The notes under the pieces were generated by a model, which saw nothing but the letters and a program-made list of their open reading frames with translations, was not told the DNA's origin and did no database searches. From Pelotomaculum schinkii (lineage in GTDB: Bacteria > Bacillota > Desulfotomaculia > Desulfotomaculales > Pelotomaculaceae): DNA of 64,000 nt. Where the stretch lies: contig NZ_QFGA01000001.1 of NCBI RefSeq assembly GCF_004369205.1, positions 2,108,001 through 2,172,000 on the forward strand, written 5' to 3'. Positions 1 through 8,785 of this stretch are shown here, in pieces (position 1 is the first letter of the stretch; every line of letters begins with the position of its first letter). A program made the translations under genes and the position numbers.

Positions 1-810
1 TTTCTCCTCAGCCTGCCCGCCGCCTGCTTGTCCAGGTGTTTCGTAGGATATATCTTTGCCGTATGAACTCCCTGTGGTTATGCCACGTAGTTCATCTGAC
101 TTCTCACGTCCCACGTCCCACGACTCATTTCCCAATTCGGGTATGTAAACGCTGGTAAGATGGTCCACCCAGTCCAGCCTGTCAATTTCAAAAAGCGGGT
201 GTGTCTCGATCCTTTCTTCACCTGTTATACCTGCGGCCCTAACCACCGTCACCGGGTGTTCGGGCGGATAAATTTCCATGAGATAAAGCTTTACATCCGA
301 TGCCACGAGGCGGCTGTAAACCTGGGTGATTACCGCGGGCCTGGCCGGCAAGGGAGGCCTGTCCTCGAGCCGCAAACCGTCTACAACCTGAAGTCCCCGG
401 CCCGGGTCCAACCGCAGGGAGGTGTAAATCGCGTCAAGGAAGCTGACTGCAGGCAGTACCGCTACCTCCAGCCCCTCCTCTTCCGCCTTCTCAATAATCA
501 GGCGCACCGATTCTTCAGCCACCAGGGGGTGCCCCGGTACAGCGTACAACACATGAGCGCGACGGGCTTCTTCTATCACCTGCCCGGCAATACGCTCATA
601 GACCTCGCCAAACGAAGCGGCTTCATCGTAAAAACCGTCAAAGGTTTGGAAGTTAATCCCCTGGTTGCGGAGCCATTCTACAACCGGGTGCTTTCCCGTG
701 CGGAGATAGATGCAAGTGGAGCCCCTCAACGCTTCCCAAACACCCATAGTAAGGCCGGAAGAAGCCCCGGCACCAAGTCCGGCGATAGTTATCCTTGCAT
801 GGCTGGGCAT
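1..810 (-). CDS. mazG: MazG-type nucleoside triphosphate pyrophosphohydrolase, N-terminal part (cut by window edge)
   Basis: The reading frame is open from an ATG at 808-810 to base 1, giving 270 codons. A GGGAGG ribosome binding site lies just upstream of the start. The protein begins with a tetrapyrrole-methylase-like fold (IAGLGAGA at residues 9-16; VPGHPLVAEE at 91-100), the usual N-terminal half of the YabN/MazG fusion; the C-terminal MazG pyrophosphohydrolase half must lie beyond the edge. In related genomes mazG follows spoVT, as here. Residues about 229-236 are encoded by bases 101-124, which match the GTGGGACGTGGGACGTGAG-type repeat found between genes elsewhere in the window, so a repeat seems to have entered the interdomain linker in frame. 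MazG enzymes remove noncanonical NTPs; the role of the methylase-like domain is unclear. Confidence 0.85.
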   Translation of the reverse strand, partial: MPSHARITIAGLGAGASSGLTMGVWEALRGSTCIYLRTGKHPVVEWLRNQGINFQTFDGFYDEAASFGEVYERIAGQVIEEARRAHVLYAVPGHPLVAEESVRLIIEKAEEEGLEVAVLPAVSFLDAIYTSLRLDPGRGLQVVDGLRLEDRPPLPARPAVITQVYSRLVASDVKLYLMEIYPPEHPVTVVRAAGITGEERIETHPLFEIDRLDWVDHLTSVYIPELGNESWDVGREKSDELRGITTGSSYGKDISYETPGQAGGGQAEEK

Positions 811-851
811 AAAAATAAGCCTCCCTTGAATATTAGTGAGCCTATGCCCAG

Positions 852-960
852 GTCGTAAGGCGTAGGGCGTAGGGCGTAAGAATTGGACGTGAGACGTGCG
901 ACGTGAGACGTGAGTATATACTGCATTCCTTATTGGTCTCATGTGCGAATGAATTCGCAC
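852..960. repeat. R2 repeat run (852-940) abutting an R1 box A palindrome (943-960)
   Basis: Bases 852-940 hold a run of GTAAGGCGTAGGGCGTA and GACGTGAGACGTG units ending in the core TATACTGCATTCCTTA. Two bases later comes GTGCGAATGAATTCGCAC, an 18-base palindrome (8-base arms) that is box A of the R1 family. No coding potential is seen. The same R2-next-to-R1 arrangement recurs near 8.6, 22.35 and 62.0 kb. Confidence 0.8.
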
Positions 961-1036
961 CTACATTTTGGCTGCGTTAAATAGCAATGGGGATAGTTCC
1001 CACTATCTACATCTGTCTAAGTTAAGCAATGAGAAG

Positions 1037-1640
1037 CAATAAGAACCGTCTTGTCCCACCTGGCTCAAAAAGCATGCTCGAAAAGGCTTGACTTGCGGGC
1101 ACGGGGTTATCCGGAGCGAGCGGAGCACCTGGATGCGTTCCTTAGCGCGTGCGTTGCTTGCAGAAAAGCTTAAATAGCGCGTAACCAACGGATGGCTGTC
1201 TGCGACTCGCGGTCGGTATAATTTTGCTTTAATCAAACGTAGAATTGCGAAGCGAGCGGAGGATAACCCCAGGCCCACTACCCCAGAGGCTTTTCGAAAA
1301 CCATTTTACAATGATCTTTATCATTACGTCGGTATAATTTTGCTTTAATCAATAAGAACCTTCCACTGTTCCACCTGTCCTCAAAAAGTATGCTTCGAAA
1401 AGGCTTGACTTGCGGGCACGGGGTTATCCGGAGCGAGCGGAGCACCTGGATGCGTTCCTTAGCGCGTGCGTTGCTTGCAGAAAAGCTTAAATAGCGCGTA
1501 ACTAACGGATGGCTGTCTGTAAGGCGCGGTCGGTATAATTTTGCTTAAATCAAGCGTAGAATTGCGAAGCGAGCGGAGGATAACCCCGTGACCACTACCC
1601 CAAAGGCTTTTCGAGAACCAAATTACATTGATCTTTTCGC
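1037..1640. repeat. 317-bp tandem duplication of a noncoding element
   Basis: Two copies lie head to tail with a 317-base period (for example AAAAGGCTTG at 1081 and at 1398). Both share the segment with GGGGTTATCC, the GGTATAATTTTGCTT stretch and GGATAACCCC, and each is bracketed by CGAAAAG near one end and CTTTTCG near the other. The inner GGGGTTATCC/GGATAACCCC pair could form a long-range stem. A tail fragment of the same element recurs at 26081-26130 (GGCTTTTCGAGAACCA). Open frames inside it are short, lack ribosome binding sites and resemble no protein, so the stretch 961-1700 is best read as noncoding repeat DNA. Its function is unknown. Confidence 0.8.
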
Positions 1641-1702
1641 TTCGAACACATTTGCATCCATATAGCGTACTGGTATTTTTATGTATTGTCAATTAAAAAA
1701 AT

Positions 1703-1727
1703 AAAGTGGCCGTTTAGAGGCCACTTT
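1703..1727 (-). terminator. Rho-independent terminator of spoVT
   Basis: The 9-base arms AAAGTGGCC and GGCCACTTT are perfect inverted repeats around a 7-base loop. Read on the minus strand, the hairpin lies directly after the spoVT stop codon and is followed by a T-rich run. Confidence 0.85.
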
Positions 1728-1728
1728 G

Positions 1729-2289
1729 TTACTGTTCCATCTGTTTGGCAAGAAAACCGGCTGCGGTCTCGGCCAGTTTCAGCTCCATCTCACCCATTTT
1801 AGTTTCCGATTCCCTGGAGGCCAAAATCACAGCCCCGATGGGATCTCCTTCGGCAATAATTGGAGCGATAACTTCGGAAGAATATTTACATTCACCGTCT
1901 TCTATGATCATACAATCCTTACAGGAGGGATCTTCACCCGGGTTGTTAATGACCACTGCCTTGCGGTCTTCCATTACTTTCTCAATAGCCGGCCCAATCG
2001 GTTTATTTATAAATTCTTTTTTTGGCGCGCCGGATACGGCGACAATAGTGTCCCGGTCAGCGATACAAGCAATGTGACCCAAGGCCTCATACAAAGAATC
2101 CGCATACTCCTTGGCAAAATCGCCCAGTTCGCCGATTGGTGAATACTTCTTTAGTATTACTTCACCTTCCCTATCAACAAAAATCTCCAGGGGATCGCCT
2201 TCACGGATTCTCAGTGTTCTCCTTATTTCCTTGGGGATAACAACTCTACCCAGGTCGTCTATACGGCGAACTATACCTGTTGCTTTCAT
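1729..2289 (-). CDS. spoVT: Stage V sporulation protein T (AbrB-family regulator)
   Basis: The 186-residue protein starts with an AbrB-type swapped-hairpin DNA-binding domain (residues 1-50, ATGIVRRIDDLGRVVIPKEI) followed by a GAF-like C-terminal domain (about 56-180), the architecture and length of SpoVT. In B. subtilis SpoVT tunes sigma-G-dependent genes in the forespore. A strong ribosome binding site (GGAGGGAAGGGG) precedes the ATG. It lies downstream of prsA and mfd and upstream of mazG in the conserved clostridial order, and has its own terminator. A second AbrB-type gene of this window (57793) lacks the GAF-like domain. Confidence 0.95.
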   Translation of the reverse strand: MKATGIVRRIDDLGRVVIPKEIRRTLRIREGDPLEIFVDREGEVILKKYSPIGELGDFAKEYADSLYEALGHIACIADRDTIVAVSGAPKKEFINKPIGPAIEKVMEDRKAVVINNPGEDPSCKDCMIIEDGECKYSSEVIAPIIAEGDPIGAVILASRESETKMGEMELKLAETAAGFLAKQMEQ

Positions 2290-2417
2290 TAATTCCCCTT
2301 CCCTCCTTATCGGCTCATTTCAAGGTTTAGCTTTATAAAATAGTATATAACGGGAGGGGTTTGATTATTCATTTTTTTCCAATCAACCATAAAAACTTTT
2401 CAGCTTTCGTCAGGCTT

Positions 2418-3410
2418 TTATTGTTTTGAGTTATCTTCTGCCTGGTCTAACAGTTTATTAGTTATATCAGCATTATTTTTAGCTTCCTCCATAAACTGGC
2501 TGAACTTGGTCTGCTTGGCTTCCTCATTCATCTGTTCGGCAAGTTCGCTCTTGACCTCTTCAAAAGACGGTGTTTGCGCCGGAATCAGTTTCTCTCTGAG
2601 AATAACATGGTAGCCATAGTCGGTTTTTACCGGCGACTTGGTGTACTCGCCGTCTTTTAAGGCAAACGCGGCTTCTTCAAATTCCGGAACCGCCTGGCCT
2701 TTGCTGAAAGTGTAAAGGCCGCCGTCAACCTTGGTCCCGTCCTCAGATTTTTCGCCGGCTAGTTGAGAAAAGTCCTTCCCTTGCTGAAGCTGGCCGATGA
2801 CATCCTGCGCCAGCTGCTTTGCTTCAGCGTCGGTATGCTTAAACGGGTAGCCCTTGTCACCTTCATCCACGAAGAATAAAATATGGCGGACCTGCAACTG
2901 CTCGGGTTGGGCCATCTGCTCCTTGTTTTCTTCGTAATACTTTTTAACCTCGTCATCGGTTACGGGGGGCAGGTCCTTAGTAAGCTCGTCCTGCAGGTTC
3001 AAGATATAAGCGATGTCTTCCTCACTCATTTTGACCTGGTCCAGTAACTGCTGATACTCTTCCTCGGACGAAAACAGCTGTTTATACGCGCCTATTATCT
3101 CCTGAACCCGATCAGTGGACAGGGTACCCACTTTCTTTGCTTCCTGGAGCATCAGTTTGTTGTTGATCATCTGTTCCAGGGTGCTCTTGCGGAGAGTCTC
3201 CAGCAAGCTTGCGCCCTGGTCCCCGCTGAAGTCCATGCCCTGTTGTTCGTAGCCGGCCTTTTCTTCTGCAACCCGCTTGTCCAGTTCCTGGCTGGTAATC
3301 TTCTCACCATTTACGGTTGCCACAACATTGCCGTTGCAGCCCGCAACAATGACTACCGCCAGCAGCGCCAGCGACAGGACAAAAAACCTCAATATTTTCA
3401 TCATTATCAT
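2418..3410 (-). CDS. prsA: Peptidylprolyl isomerase lipoprotein (PrsA/SurA-type foldase)
   Basis: The 330-residue product has a lipoprotein signal peptide with lipobox VAGC (Cys25), an N-terminal SurA-like chaperone region, and a parvulin-type PPIC domain at about residues 172-275 (VRHILFF through GYHVI). Such proteins sit on the outer face of the membrane and help exported proteins fold. The start could be the ATG at 3410 or one of the next ATG codons (MIMMK); the GGGGGG run a few bases upstream fits the third or fourth codon better. The position between mfd and spoVT is common in Clostridia. The gene symbol is assigned by family; the substrates are unknown. Confidence 0.88.
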   Translation of the reverse strand: MIMMKILRFFVLSLALLAVVIVAGCNGNVVATVNGEKITSQELDKRVAEEKAGYEQQGMDFSGDQGASLLETLRKSTLEQMINNKLMLQEAKKVGTLSTDRVQEIIGAYKQLFSSEEEYQQLLDQVKMSEEDIAYILNLQDELTKDLPPVTDDEVKKYYEENKEQMAQPEQLQVRHILFFVDEGDKGYPFKHTDAEAKQLAQDVIGQLQQGKDFSQLAGEKSEDGTKVDGGLYTFSKGQAVPEFEEAAFALKDGEYTKSPVKTDYGYHVILREKLIPAQTPSFEEVKSELAEQMNEEAKQTKFSQFMEEAKNNADITNKLLDQAEDNSKQ

Positions 3411-3445
3411 ATCCCCCCTTCAAAACAACATAGGTACATTATATA

Positions 3446-6400
3446 TTAACATTGCTTCCTCTGGCAACCACCTGACATTTTGTGGCAAAACCGGTCACCA
3501 ACCAGCAGGTTTAAAAAAGCTTCCAGTTGTTCCAGAAGAAAACTGCCCTCATAGTGGCCATTCCCAGCCAGGCGCAGCTTGATTTCGAATTCGTCTCCGG
3601 CGCCTGAGTATTTTACCCGGTTCTGGTATTGCCGGCCGGCTGCTACCAGGTCCTCCCCCGCCAGGGGATGGCCTGCGGCGAACAAGAGGCGAAACTGTCC
3701 GGGCAAAAGGCTGATTGACTTAATTTTTAGCCACCCCGCCAGTACCCTGATTTTGGCCACAGCCAAAAGGTTACCCACCGGCCCCGGTAAATCCCCGAAG
3801 CGATCCACCAGTTCATCTTCCAGATCCGGAATTTCTGAAAGCGAGCTAAAGGCCGCTATCCGTTTGTAAATCGCCACCTTCTGGTTGGAATCCGGTATAT
3901 AGGTGTCAGGAATATAGGCCTCTACCGGCAGTTCAATAGAAGCTTCCACCATCCTGGGCGCCTCCTCACCCCTGGCTTCCCGCACCGCTTCTTCCAGGAG
4001 CCGGCTGTACAGGTCAAAGCCGACTGCCGCAATGTGCCCGTGCTGCTCCGCCCCCAGGATATTGCCGGCGCCGCGAATTTCCAGGTCTCGCATGGCGATC
4101 TTGAAGCCGGAACCCAGCTCGGTGAACTCACGGATGGCGGCCAGTCGTTTTTCGGCAGCCTCACCAAGCACCCTGTCCTTGCGATAGGTAAAGTAAGCGT
4201 AGGCCACGCGGTTGGAACGGCCAACCCGACCCCGCAATTGGTATAACTGGGCCAGGCCCATCATGCCGGACTCCTTGACCATAAGAGTATTTACATTGGG
4301 GATATCCAGGCCGTTTTCAATAATAGTGGTGCAGACCAAGACGTCGTACTCGTGGTTCAAAAAATCCAGCATCACCCGTTCTAACTCGTCCTCTTTGATT
4401 TGGCCGTGGGCAATTGCTATCCTTGCTTCCGGCACCAGGCCCTGCAGCCATAAGGCCACCCTCTCCATATCAAAAATACGGTTGTAGACAAAGAAGACCT
4501 GCCCCCCGCGTCCCATCTCACGGTGAATAGCCTCCCGGATCAGGACCGGATCCTCTTCCAATACATAGGTCTGGACCGGGTAGCGATTTTCCGGCGGCGT
4601 CTCCAGGATGCTGGTGTCCCGCATCCCCACCAGGGACATATGCAGGGTACGGGGGATGGGAGTGGCGGAAAGGGTAACCACATCCACGTTTTTACTGATT
4701 ATTTTCAGCCTTTCCTTATGAGCGACCCCAAAGCGCTGCTCCTCGTCCACCACCAAGAGGCCCAGGTCCTTGAAACGGACGTCTTCCTGCAGCAGGCGGT
4801 GGGTGCCGATGATGATGTCAACAGTACCCCGCTCAAGTTCCTGGAGTACCTGGCGCTGCTCGCGGGTTGTGCGGAAACGGCTTAAAACATCGACCCCTAC
4901 GGGATAGCCCGCCAACCTCTCCCGGAAGGTGTTGTAATGCTGCTGGGCCAGGATGGTAGTCGGAGCCAGCACGGCGACCTGCTTTCCTTCCATGACCGCC
5001 TTGAAAACAGCCCTTAAGGCTACCTCGGTTTTGCCATAGCCCACGTCCCCGCACAGCAGCCGGTCCATCGGCCTGCTACGCTCCATATCGGACTTAATCT
5101 CCTCCGCGGCACGCAACTGATCAGGGGTTTCCTCAAAGGGGAACGCATCCTCAAACTCCCTTTGCCATACCGTATCCTTCCCGAAGGCATGGCCCTTGAC
5201 GGTCTCTCTGGCCGCATAAAGGGCAAGCAGCTCATGGGCCATCTCCCGGACCGCTTCCTTTACCTTGCCCTTGGCCCTGGCCCACTCGCCGCCACCCAGG
5301 CGGGACAGCCGGGGGGCCTCGCCTTCACTGCCCAGGTACTTTTGGATTAACCCCACCTGGTCCACCGGAACATAGAGCTTATCCTCCCCGGCGAATTTGA
5401 CCAGGAGGTACTCCTTCTGAACCCCCTGGATAGTCAAGGGCGTCACCCCGAGATAGCGGCCAATCCCGTGATTGACATGCACCACATAATCACCGGTTTT
5501 AATATCCACAAAGGGAGCCAGCCGGTCCGACCGCCTCCACTCCCGCCTGGGTTTTTTGCGCTGGCCGTAAACTTCCGACTCAGTGAGCACCACCAGGCGG
5601 CAGCCGGGAAGCTCGAAACCCGCTGCCGGGCTGCCGTTGGAAATCACCACGTTGCCGGCCCTGACGTGACCTTCCAGGGAATTGGCATAAAAGGCGTCAA
5701 TATTGTAGTCCCGTAGAGCTAAGAGCAGCTGCTGGGCCCGCAGCTGGCTTGACACAAGGACCACCACGGCATAACCTGATGCATGCCACTGGCGTATTTC
5801 TCCCGCCAACAGCCCCAGGTTCCCCATGAAAGACGGTACGGATTTGCCGGGAAAGTTAATGATTTGTTCGGGCTCGATAAACCCGGGCTGGCGGGGCAGT
5901 AGAGATGAATAAATAGTAATATGGGAAGCAAAGCCCGCCTGGAGATGTTCCCAACCGGCGTAAGTCAGGAACTGGGATGGCAGGAGCTTTCCCTTGGCCA
6001 AAAGGTCCGCGTAGGTTTCGGCGTGTTCCCGCAGCACTGCTTCCGCAACTTCCTTGACGCGCGACGGGTCATCTACAAAAATTGGAACCTGGCCAGGCAG
6101 GTAGTCAAGGAGGGTAACTGTCTCGGGGTAAAAATAAGGGAGAAATTGCTCGATACCGCTGAAGTAGCCGTCAAAACCCTCCAGGATCTCCTCGAATTTT
6201 TCCTGCAGCTGCTGCAATGCTCCCTGTTCTCCTGTTTTCCCCAGCTTGCGGCGCTGCGTCAGGTATTCCTTATCGACGGCCAACCGGGCTTTTTCCCGGG
6301 TATCGCCCCTGACAATCAGCTCCCTGGCCGGGTAGATCACCAATTCGTTGGCCTTCTCCTCTGAGCGCTGGGTTGTAATGTTAAAGCGGCGGATGGAGTC

Positions 6401-7003
6401 CACCTCGTCGTCAAAGAATTCAAGGCGGGCCGGCCGGTGGGCGGTCATAGGGAAAATATCCAGAATACCCCCCCGCCTGGCAAACTGCCCTCTTCCCTCA
6501 ACCAGATCAACCCGCTCGTAGCCCATGGCCGACAAACTATACAGGATGTCTTCCAAATTTACCCGATCACCGATAGTCAGCCGCAGCACCGCTTTTTTGA
6601 AGTCGTCAGGGGGGGGCAAGCGCCGCAATAAAGCTTCAACAGGAGCAATGACAATGGTCTGATCGCCCTGTGACAGCGTTTCCAACACCTGCAGGCGCTG
6701 AGCCGCCACCTCCATGCTCTGGGCCAGTACCTGATAGGGCAGCAACTGCATTACCGGGAACTGCTGCACAGTGACGCCGGGCAGGAATTCCACCAGTTCA
6801 TCGCCTAAAGCCAGGGCTTCCCGCTCACCTACCGTCACCACCAGGAACGACTGGGGGGCGCTTTCAACCAATCCGGCCAAAAGATAGCTGCGCTGTGACC
6901 CGGTCAGGCCAAATACCTGCTGTTGCTTCATTTTTTTCTCCAGTCCTGCGGCCAGGCTGCCGAACTCAGCCGAGGATTGAAGCGGCTTCAAAATCCCGCG
7001 CAT
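3446..7003 (-). CDS. mfd: Transcription-repair coupling factor
   Basis: The 1185-residue protein has the full Mfd layout: a UvrB-like N-terminal module, a CarD-like RNA-polymerase interaction domain near residue 505 ([17 protein letters not shown]), a superfamily 2 motor with Walker [10 protein letters not shown] near 650 and the DEEQ box near 750, and a C-terminal TRCF domain. It displaces stalled RNA polymerase and recruits UvrA. The ATG at 7003 was chosen because GGAGG lies 8 bases upstream of it; an in-frame ATG five codons earlier overlaps that ribosome binding site and is unlikely to be used. The genes fin and pth lie upstream, as in B. subtilis. Confidence 0.97.
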   Translation of the reverse strand: MRGILKPLQSSAEFGSLAAGLEKKMKQQQVFGLTGSQRSYLLAGLVESAPQSFLVVTVGEREALALGDELVEFLPGVTVQQFPVMQLLPYQVLAQSMEVAAQRLQVLETLSQGDQTIVIAPVEALLRRLPPPDDFKKAVLRLTIGDRVNLEDILYSLSAMGYERVDLVEGRGQFARRGGILDIFPMTAHRPARLEFFDDEVDSIRRFNITTQRSEEKANELVIYPARELIVRGDTREKARLAVDKEYLTQRRKLGKTGEQGALQQLQEKFEEILEGFDGYFSGIEQFLPYFYPETVTLLDYLPGQVPIFVDDPSRVKEVAEAVLREHAETYADLLAKGKLLPSQFLTYAGWEHLQAGFASHITIYSSLLPRQPGFIEPEQIINFPGKSVPSFMGNLGLLAGEIRQWHASGYAVVVLVSSQLRAQQLLLALRDYNIDAFYANSLEGHVRAGNVVISNGSPAAGFELPGCRLVVLTESEVYGQRKKPRREWRRSDRLAPFVDIKTGDYVVHVNHGIGRYLGVTPLTIQGVQKEYLLVKFAGEDKLYVPVDQVGLIQKYLGSEGEAPRLSRLGGGEWARAKGKVKEAVREMAHELLALYAARETVKGHAFGKDTVWQREFEDAFPFEETPDQLRAAEEIKSDMERSRPMDRLLCGDVGYGKTEVALRAVFKAVMEGKQVAVLAPTTILAQQHYNTFRERLAGYPVGVDVLSRFRTTREQRQVLQELERGTVDIIIGTHRLLQEDVRFKDLGLLVVDEEQRFGVAHKERLKIISKNVDVVTLSATPIPRTLHMSLVGMRDTSILETPPENRYPVQTYVLEEDPVLIREAIHREMGRGGQVFFVYNRIFDMERVALWLQGLVPEARIAIAHGQIKEDELERVMLDFLNHEYDVLVCTTIIENGLDIPNVNTLMVKESGMMGLAQLYQLRGRVGRSNRVAYAYFTYRKDRVLGEAAEKRLAAIREFTELGSGFKIAMRDLEIRGAGNILGAEQHGHIAAVGFDLYSRLLEEAVREARGEEAPRMVEASIELPVEAYIPDTYIPDSNQKVAIYKRIAAFSSLSEIPDLEDELVDRFGDLPGPVGNLLAVAKIRVLAGWLKIKSISLLPGQFRLLFAAGHPLAGEDLVAAGRQYQNRVKYSGAGDEFEIKLRLAGNGHYEGSFLLEQLEAFLNLLVGDRFCHKMSGGCQRKQC

Positions 7004-7132
7004 GAATATATCCTCCATTTACCCATCACAAAAAGAGCTTTAGCAGCTTAAAGGCCAAAGCTCACGTATCATGGTTTTACATCGCTGTAATTTCATCCTC
7101 TGTTTGCAACGCGTCATGCCTATTGTGGACCT

Positions 7133-7366
7133 TTAATTGAGCACCGGCCCGCCAAAATAAGCGCTGTCAGGACCTCCGTACATGTCTTCCAGGCACTCCT
7201 CACAAAGGGTGGTCAAGATCACCTGGTCCCCGCTGCCAGACATACTAATTATATTCTGCGACTCTGTACCCGTCAAGGCAGACTGCATTTCTCCCGGCGA
7301 AAGGGCCTCCACTTCTAAACTATGCACGACAATATCACAACATTCACAAACATATACGAGTTTCAA
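7133..7366 (-). CDS. fin: Anti-sigma-F factor Fin family protein
   Basis: This 77-residue protein has the Fin (YabK) pattern of two zinc-type CxxC pairs (Cys7/Cys10 and Cys55/Cys58) and sits between pth and mfd exactly as fin does in B. subtilis. In that organism Fin is made in the forespore and inhibits sigma-F to favour the switch to sigma-G. The extra cysteine (CECC) is a local oddity. Identification rests on length, cysteine spacing and synteny. Confidence 0.8.
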   Translation of the reverse strand: MKLVYVCECCDIVVHSLEVEALSPGEMQSALTGTESQNIISMSGSGDQVILTTLCEECLEDMYGGPDSAYFGGPVLN

Positions 7367-7394
7367 AAAGGCCTGCCCTCATTCCATGATTTAG

Positions 7395-7478
7395 TAAAGG
7401 AAGCAGGGGGAGAAGCAGGGGGACGGTTCTTTTGCTTCCTTTTTTGGAAGCAAAAGAACCGTCCCCCTGCTTCCTTTA
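7395..7478. repeat. Long inverted repeat (28-bp arms, 6-base loop)
   Basis: Arms at 7412-7439 and 7446-7473 are perfect reverse complements, built around GGGGACGGTTCTTTTGCTTC, with a TTTTTT loop. The outer 16 bases of the left side (7395-7410) duplicate the start of the arm and can also pair with 7463-7478, so two alternative hairpins are possible. It lies between fin and the 7482 gene and may stop transcription, but its size and internal duplication suggest a dispersed palindromic element. Confidence 0.85.
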
Positions 7479-7481
7479 CAT

Positions 7482-7850
7482 TTACTTGTTGTGTCGCTTT
7501 GCCGATAATTTCACAACCAGGCAGTTCCAGGCCATATGGGTCAAAAACGCCGCGCCCAAAGCGGGTGGCAGGGTACCGTAAAAACGGTAGACAGATAAGG
7601 TTATAAAACCAAAAATGGAGTGGCTGGCCAGAGCCGCCAGCCCGGCGTAATAACCATTGCGGCGGTTGAAGTATTCCCAAAAGCCTTCCACTGCTCCAAA
7701 GGACAGGTGGGTTAACAGGATGTCCCCGCCGAATAAAACAGCTGCGGCAGTTTTGGAGATCTCCTCCACCAGTGGGGCCAGGTATTCCCACCTTTTGCCG
7801 GCCCATCTACCAAAATGTTTATTAACCTCCCAAGCCAGGGCTGCAGCCAT
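7482..7850 (-). CDS. Small PrsW-like integral membrane protein (putative glutamic-type intramembrane protease)
   Basis: The 122-residue frame encodes several hydrophobic segments carrying the motif set typical of PrsW-type membrane proteases: EExxK (Glu29-Glu30, Lys33), FxxxE (51-55), HSIFG (77-81) and HxxxN (105-109). PrsW family members cleave anti-sigma factors or other membrane proteins in the bilayer; whether this one is active is inference. The start is uncertain: the frame continues upstream of the ATG at 7850 with a strongly hydrophobic stretch (FLPSLPLSLILGV), but no ATG, GTG or TTG occurs in frame before a stop inside pth. Either the first helix is trimmed or a rare start codon is used. 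It follows pth by about 60 bases. Confidence 0.6.
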   Translation of the reverse strand: MAAALAWEVNKHFGRWAGKRWEYLAPLVEEISKTAAAVLFGGDILLTHLSFGAVEGFWEYFNRRNGYYAGLAALASHSIFGFITLSVYRFYGTLPPALGAAFLTHMAWNCLVVKLSAKRHNK

Positions 7851-7911
7851 TACCCCCAGGATCAGGGACAGTGGCAGGGAGGGTAAAAACTGCTTGAGGC
7901 GTATGTAACAA

Positions 7912-8469
7912 TCACCTTCTGTTGTAAAGGTTCATAGCTTTCTCCAGTCCATCGCGCACTATGCAAACGACCGACCCGGCAGCGGCCTTCAGCGCATCCT
8001 CCATCTCCCTGGGCTCAAGGCGGCTGAGGACATAATCCACCGTCTCCATGTCAACGGCTTCCGGCCTGCCGATCCCAACTCTAACCCTGATAAAATTTTC
8101 AGTACCCAGGACCGCTATGATCGATTGCATTCCCTTGTGCCCGCCGGAACCTCCTGAGGGACGGATACGCAAGGCGCCGGCAGGCAGGTCCAGGTCGTCG
8201 TAGACAACCACCAGGGCAGACGGATCAAGTTTGTGCCAGTTTAACAAGGGGCCTACCGCCTGCCCGCTTAAATTCATATACGTCTGGGGCATGGCCAGCA
8301 CAATTTTTTCCCTGTCAATCAGCCCCTGGCCGACCAGGCAATTAAACATCTTTTTAGTCACAGCCACATTCAGTTCCCGCGCCAGCCGGTCGATGACCAT
8401 AAAGCCTATATTATGCCTGGTAGCGGCATACTGTCTGCCCGGGTTACCAAGTCCCACAACCACTTTCAT
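7912..8469 (-). CDS. pth: Peptidyl-tRNA hydrolase
   Basis: The 185-residue protein carries the Pth signatures GLGNPG at its N-terminus, TRHNIGF with the catalytic His19, and VVYDDLDLPAG. It releases tRNA from peptidyl-tRNA that drops off ribosomes. The ATG at 8469 has GGAGG 8 bases upstream; a GTG three codons earlier is too close to that site. The gene order rplY-pth-fin-mfd is that of B. subtilis ctc-spoVC-fin-mfd. Confidence 0.96.
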   Translation of the reverse strand: MKVVVGLGNPGRQYAATRHNIGFMVIDRLARELNVAVTKKMFNCLVGQGLIDREKIVLAMPQTYMNLSGQAVGPLLNWHKLDPSALVVVYDDLDLPAGALRIRPSGGSGGHKGMQSIIAVLGTENFIRVRVGIGRPEAVDMETVDYVLSRLEPREMEDALKAAAGSVVCIVRDGLEKAMNLYNRR

Positions 8470-8538
8470 AAAGGGCACCTCCGCCTCTAAAACTCTCCCC
8501 TATTTTACCAGGGCCTGCTTAGGAGGGAAAGGCTAAAA

Positions 8539-8628
8539 TGGGCGTAAGGCGCGAGCTTATGCTGCATTCCTTAGCGGTGAGGCGTAAGCTTATGCTGCAT
8601 TCCTTAATGGTCAGGCGTAGGGCGTAGA
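8539..8628. repeat. R2 repeat, two tandem units
   Basis: Two adjacent units each contain GGCGTAAG followed by CTTATGCTGCATTCCTTA, ending with GGCGTAGGGCGTAG. It lies between rplY and pth and is followed 40 bases later by an R1 element. No gene is seen in 8470-8785. Confidence 0.75.
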
Positions 8629-8667
8629 AAAAAATAAACCTGAGTTATCATCTTCCACCCTGAAAAT

Positions 8668-8750
8668 GTAGGTGCGAATTCATTCGCAGAAATGTTACAT
8701 TGGCGCCCGCAAGTTCGGCGCTGACGCGCCGTGTACGATTGAAGTGGCCT
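8668..8750 (+). repeat. R1 three-palindrome element, A-B-C orientation
   Basis: Box A (GTGCGAATTCATTCGCA, from 8672), box B (GGCGCTGACGCGCC, about 8718) and a decayed box C (GTACGATTGAAGTGGCCT, from 8733) follow in the order seen at 21.97 and 54.47 kb. Confidence 0.75.
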
Positions 8751-8785
8751 GCAAAAGATGGATATTCTTGTTAGACAGCCATACC

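Noticed and set aside
160-858. Plus-strand open frame of 232 codons at the left end
   Set aside because: It is antisense to mazG, which has clear motifs and a ribosome binding site; the plus-strand protein resembles nothing.
1003-1692. Minus-strand frames within the 317-bp repeats
   Set aside because: They lie in noncoding repeat DNA, differ between the two copies and lack ribosome binding sites.
7363-7806. Alternative minus-strand frame of 147 codons
   Set aside because: It crosses the long inverted repeat and overlaps the PrsW-like frame; the latter has coherent membrane helices and motifs.
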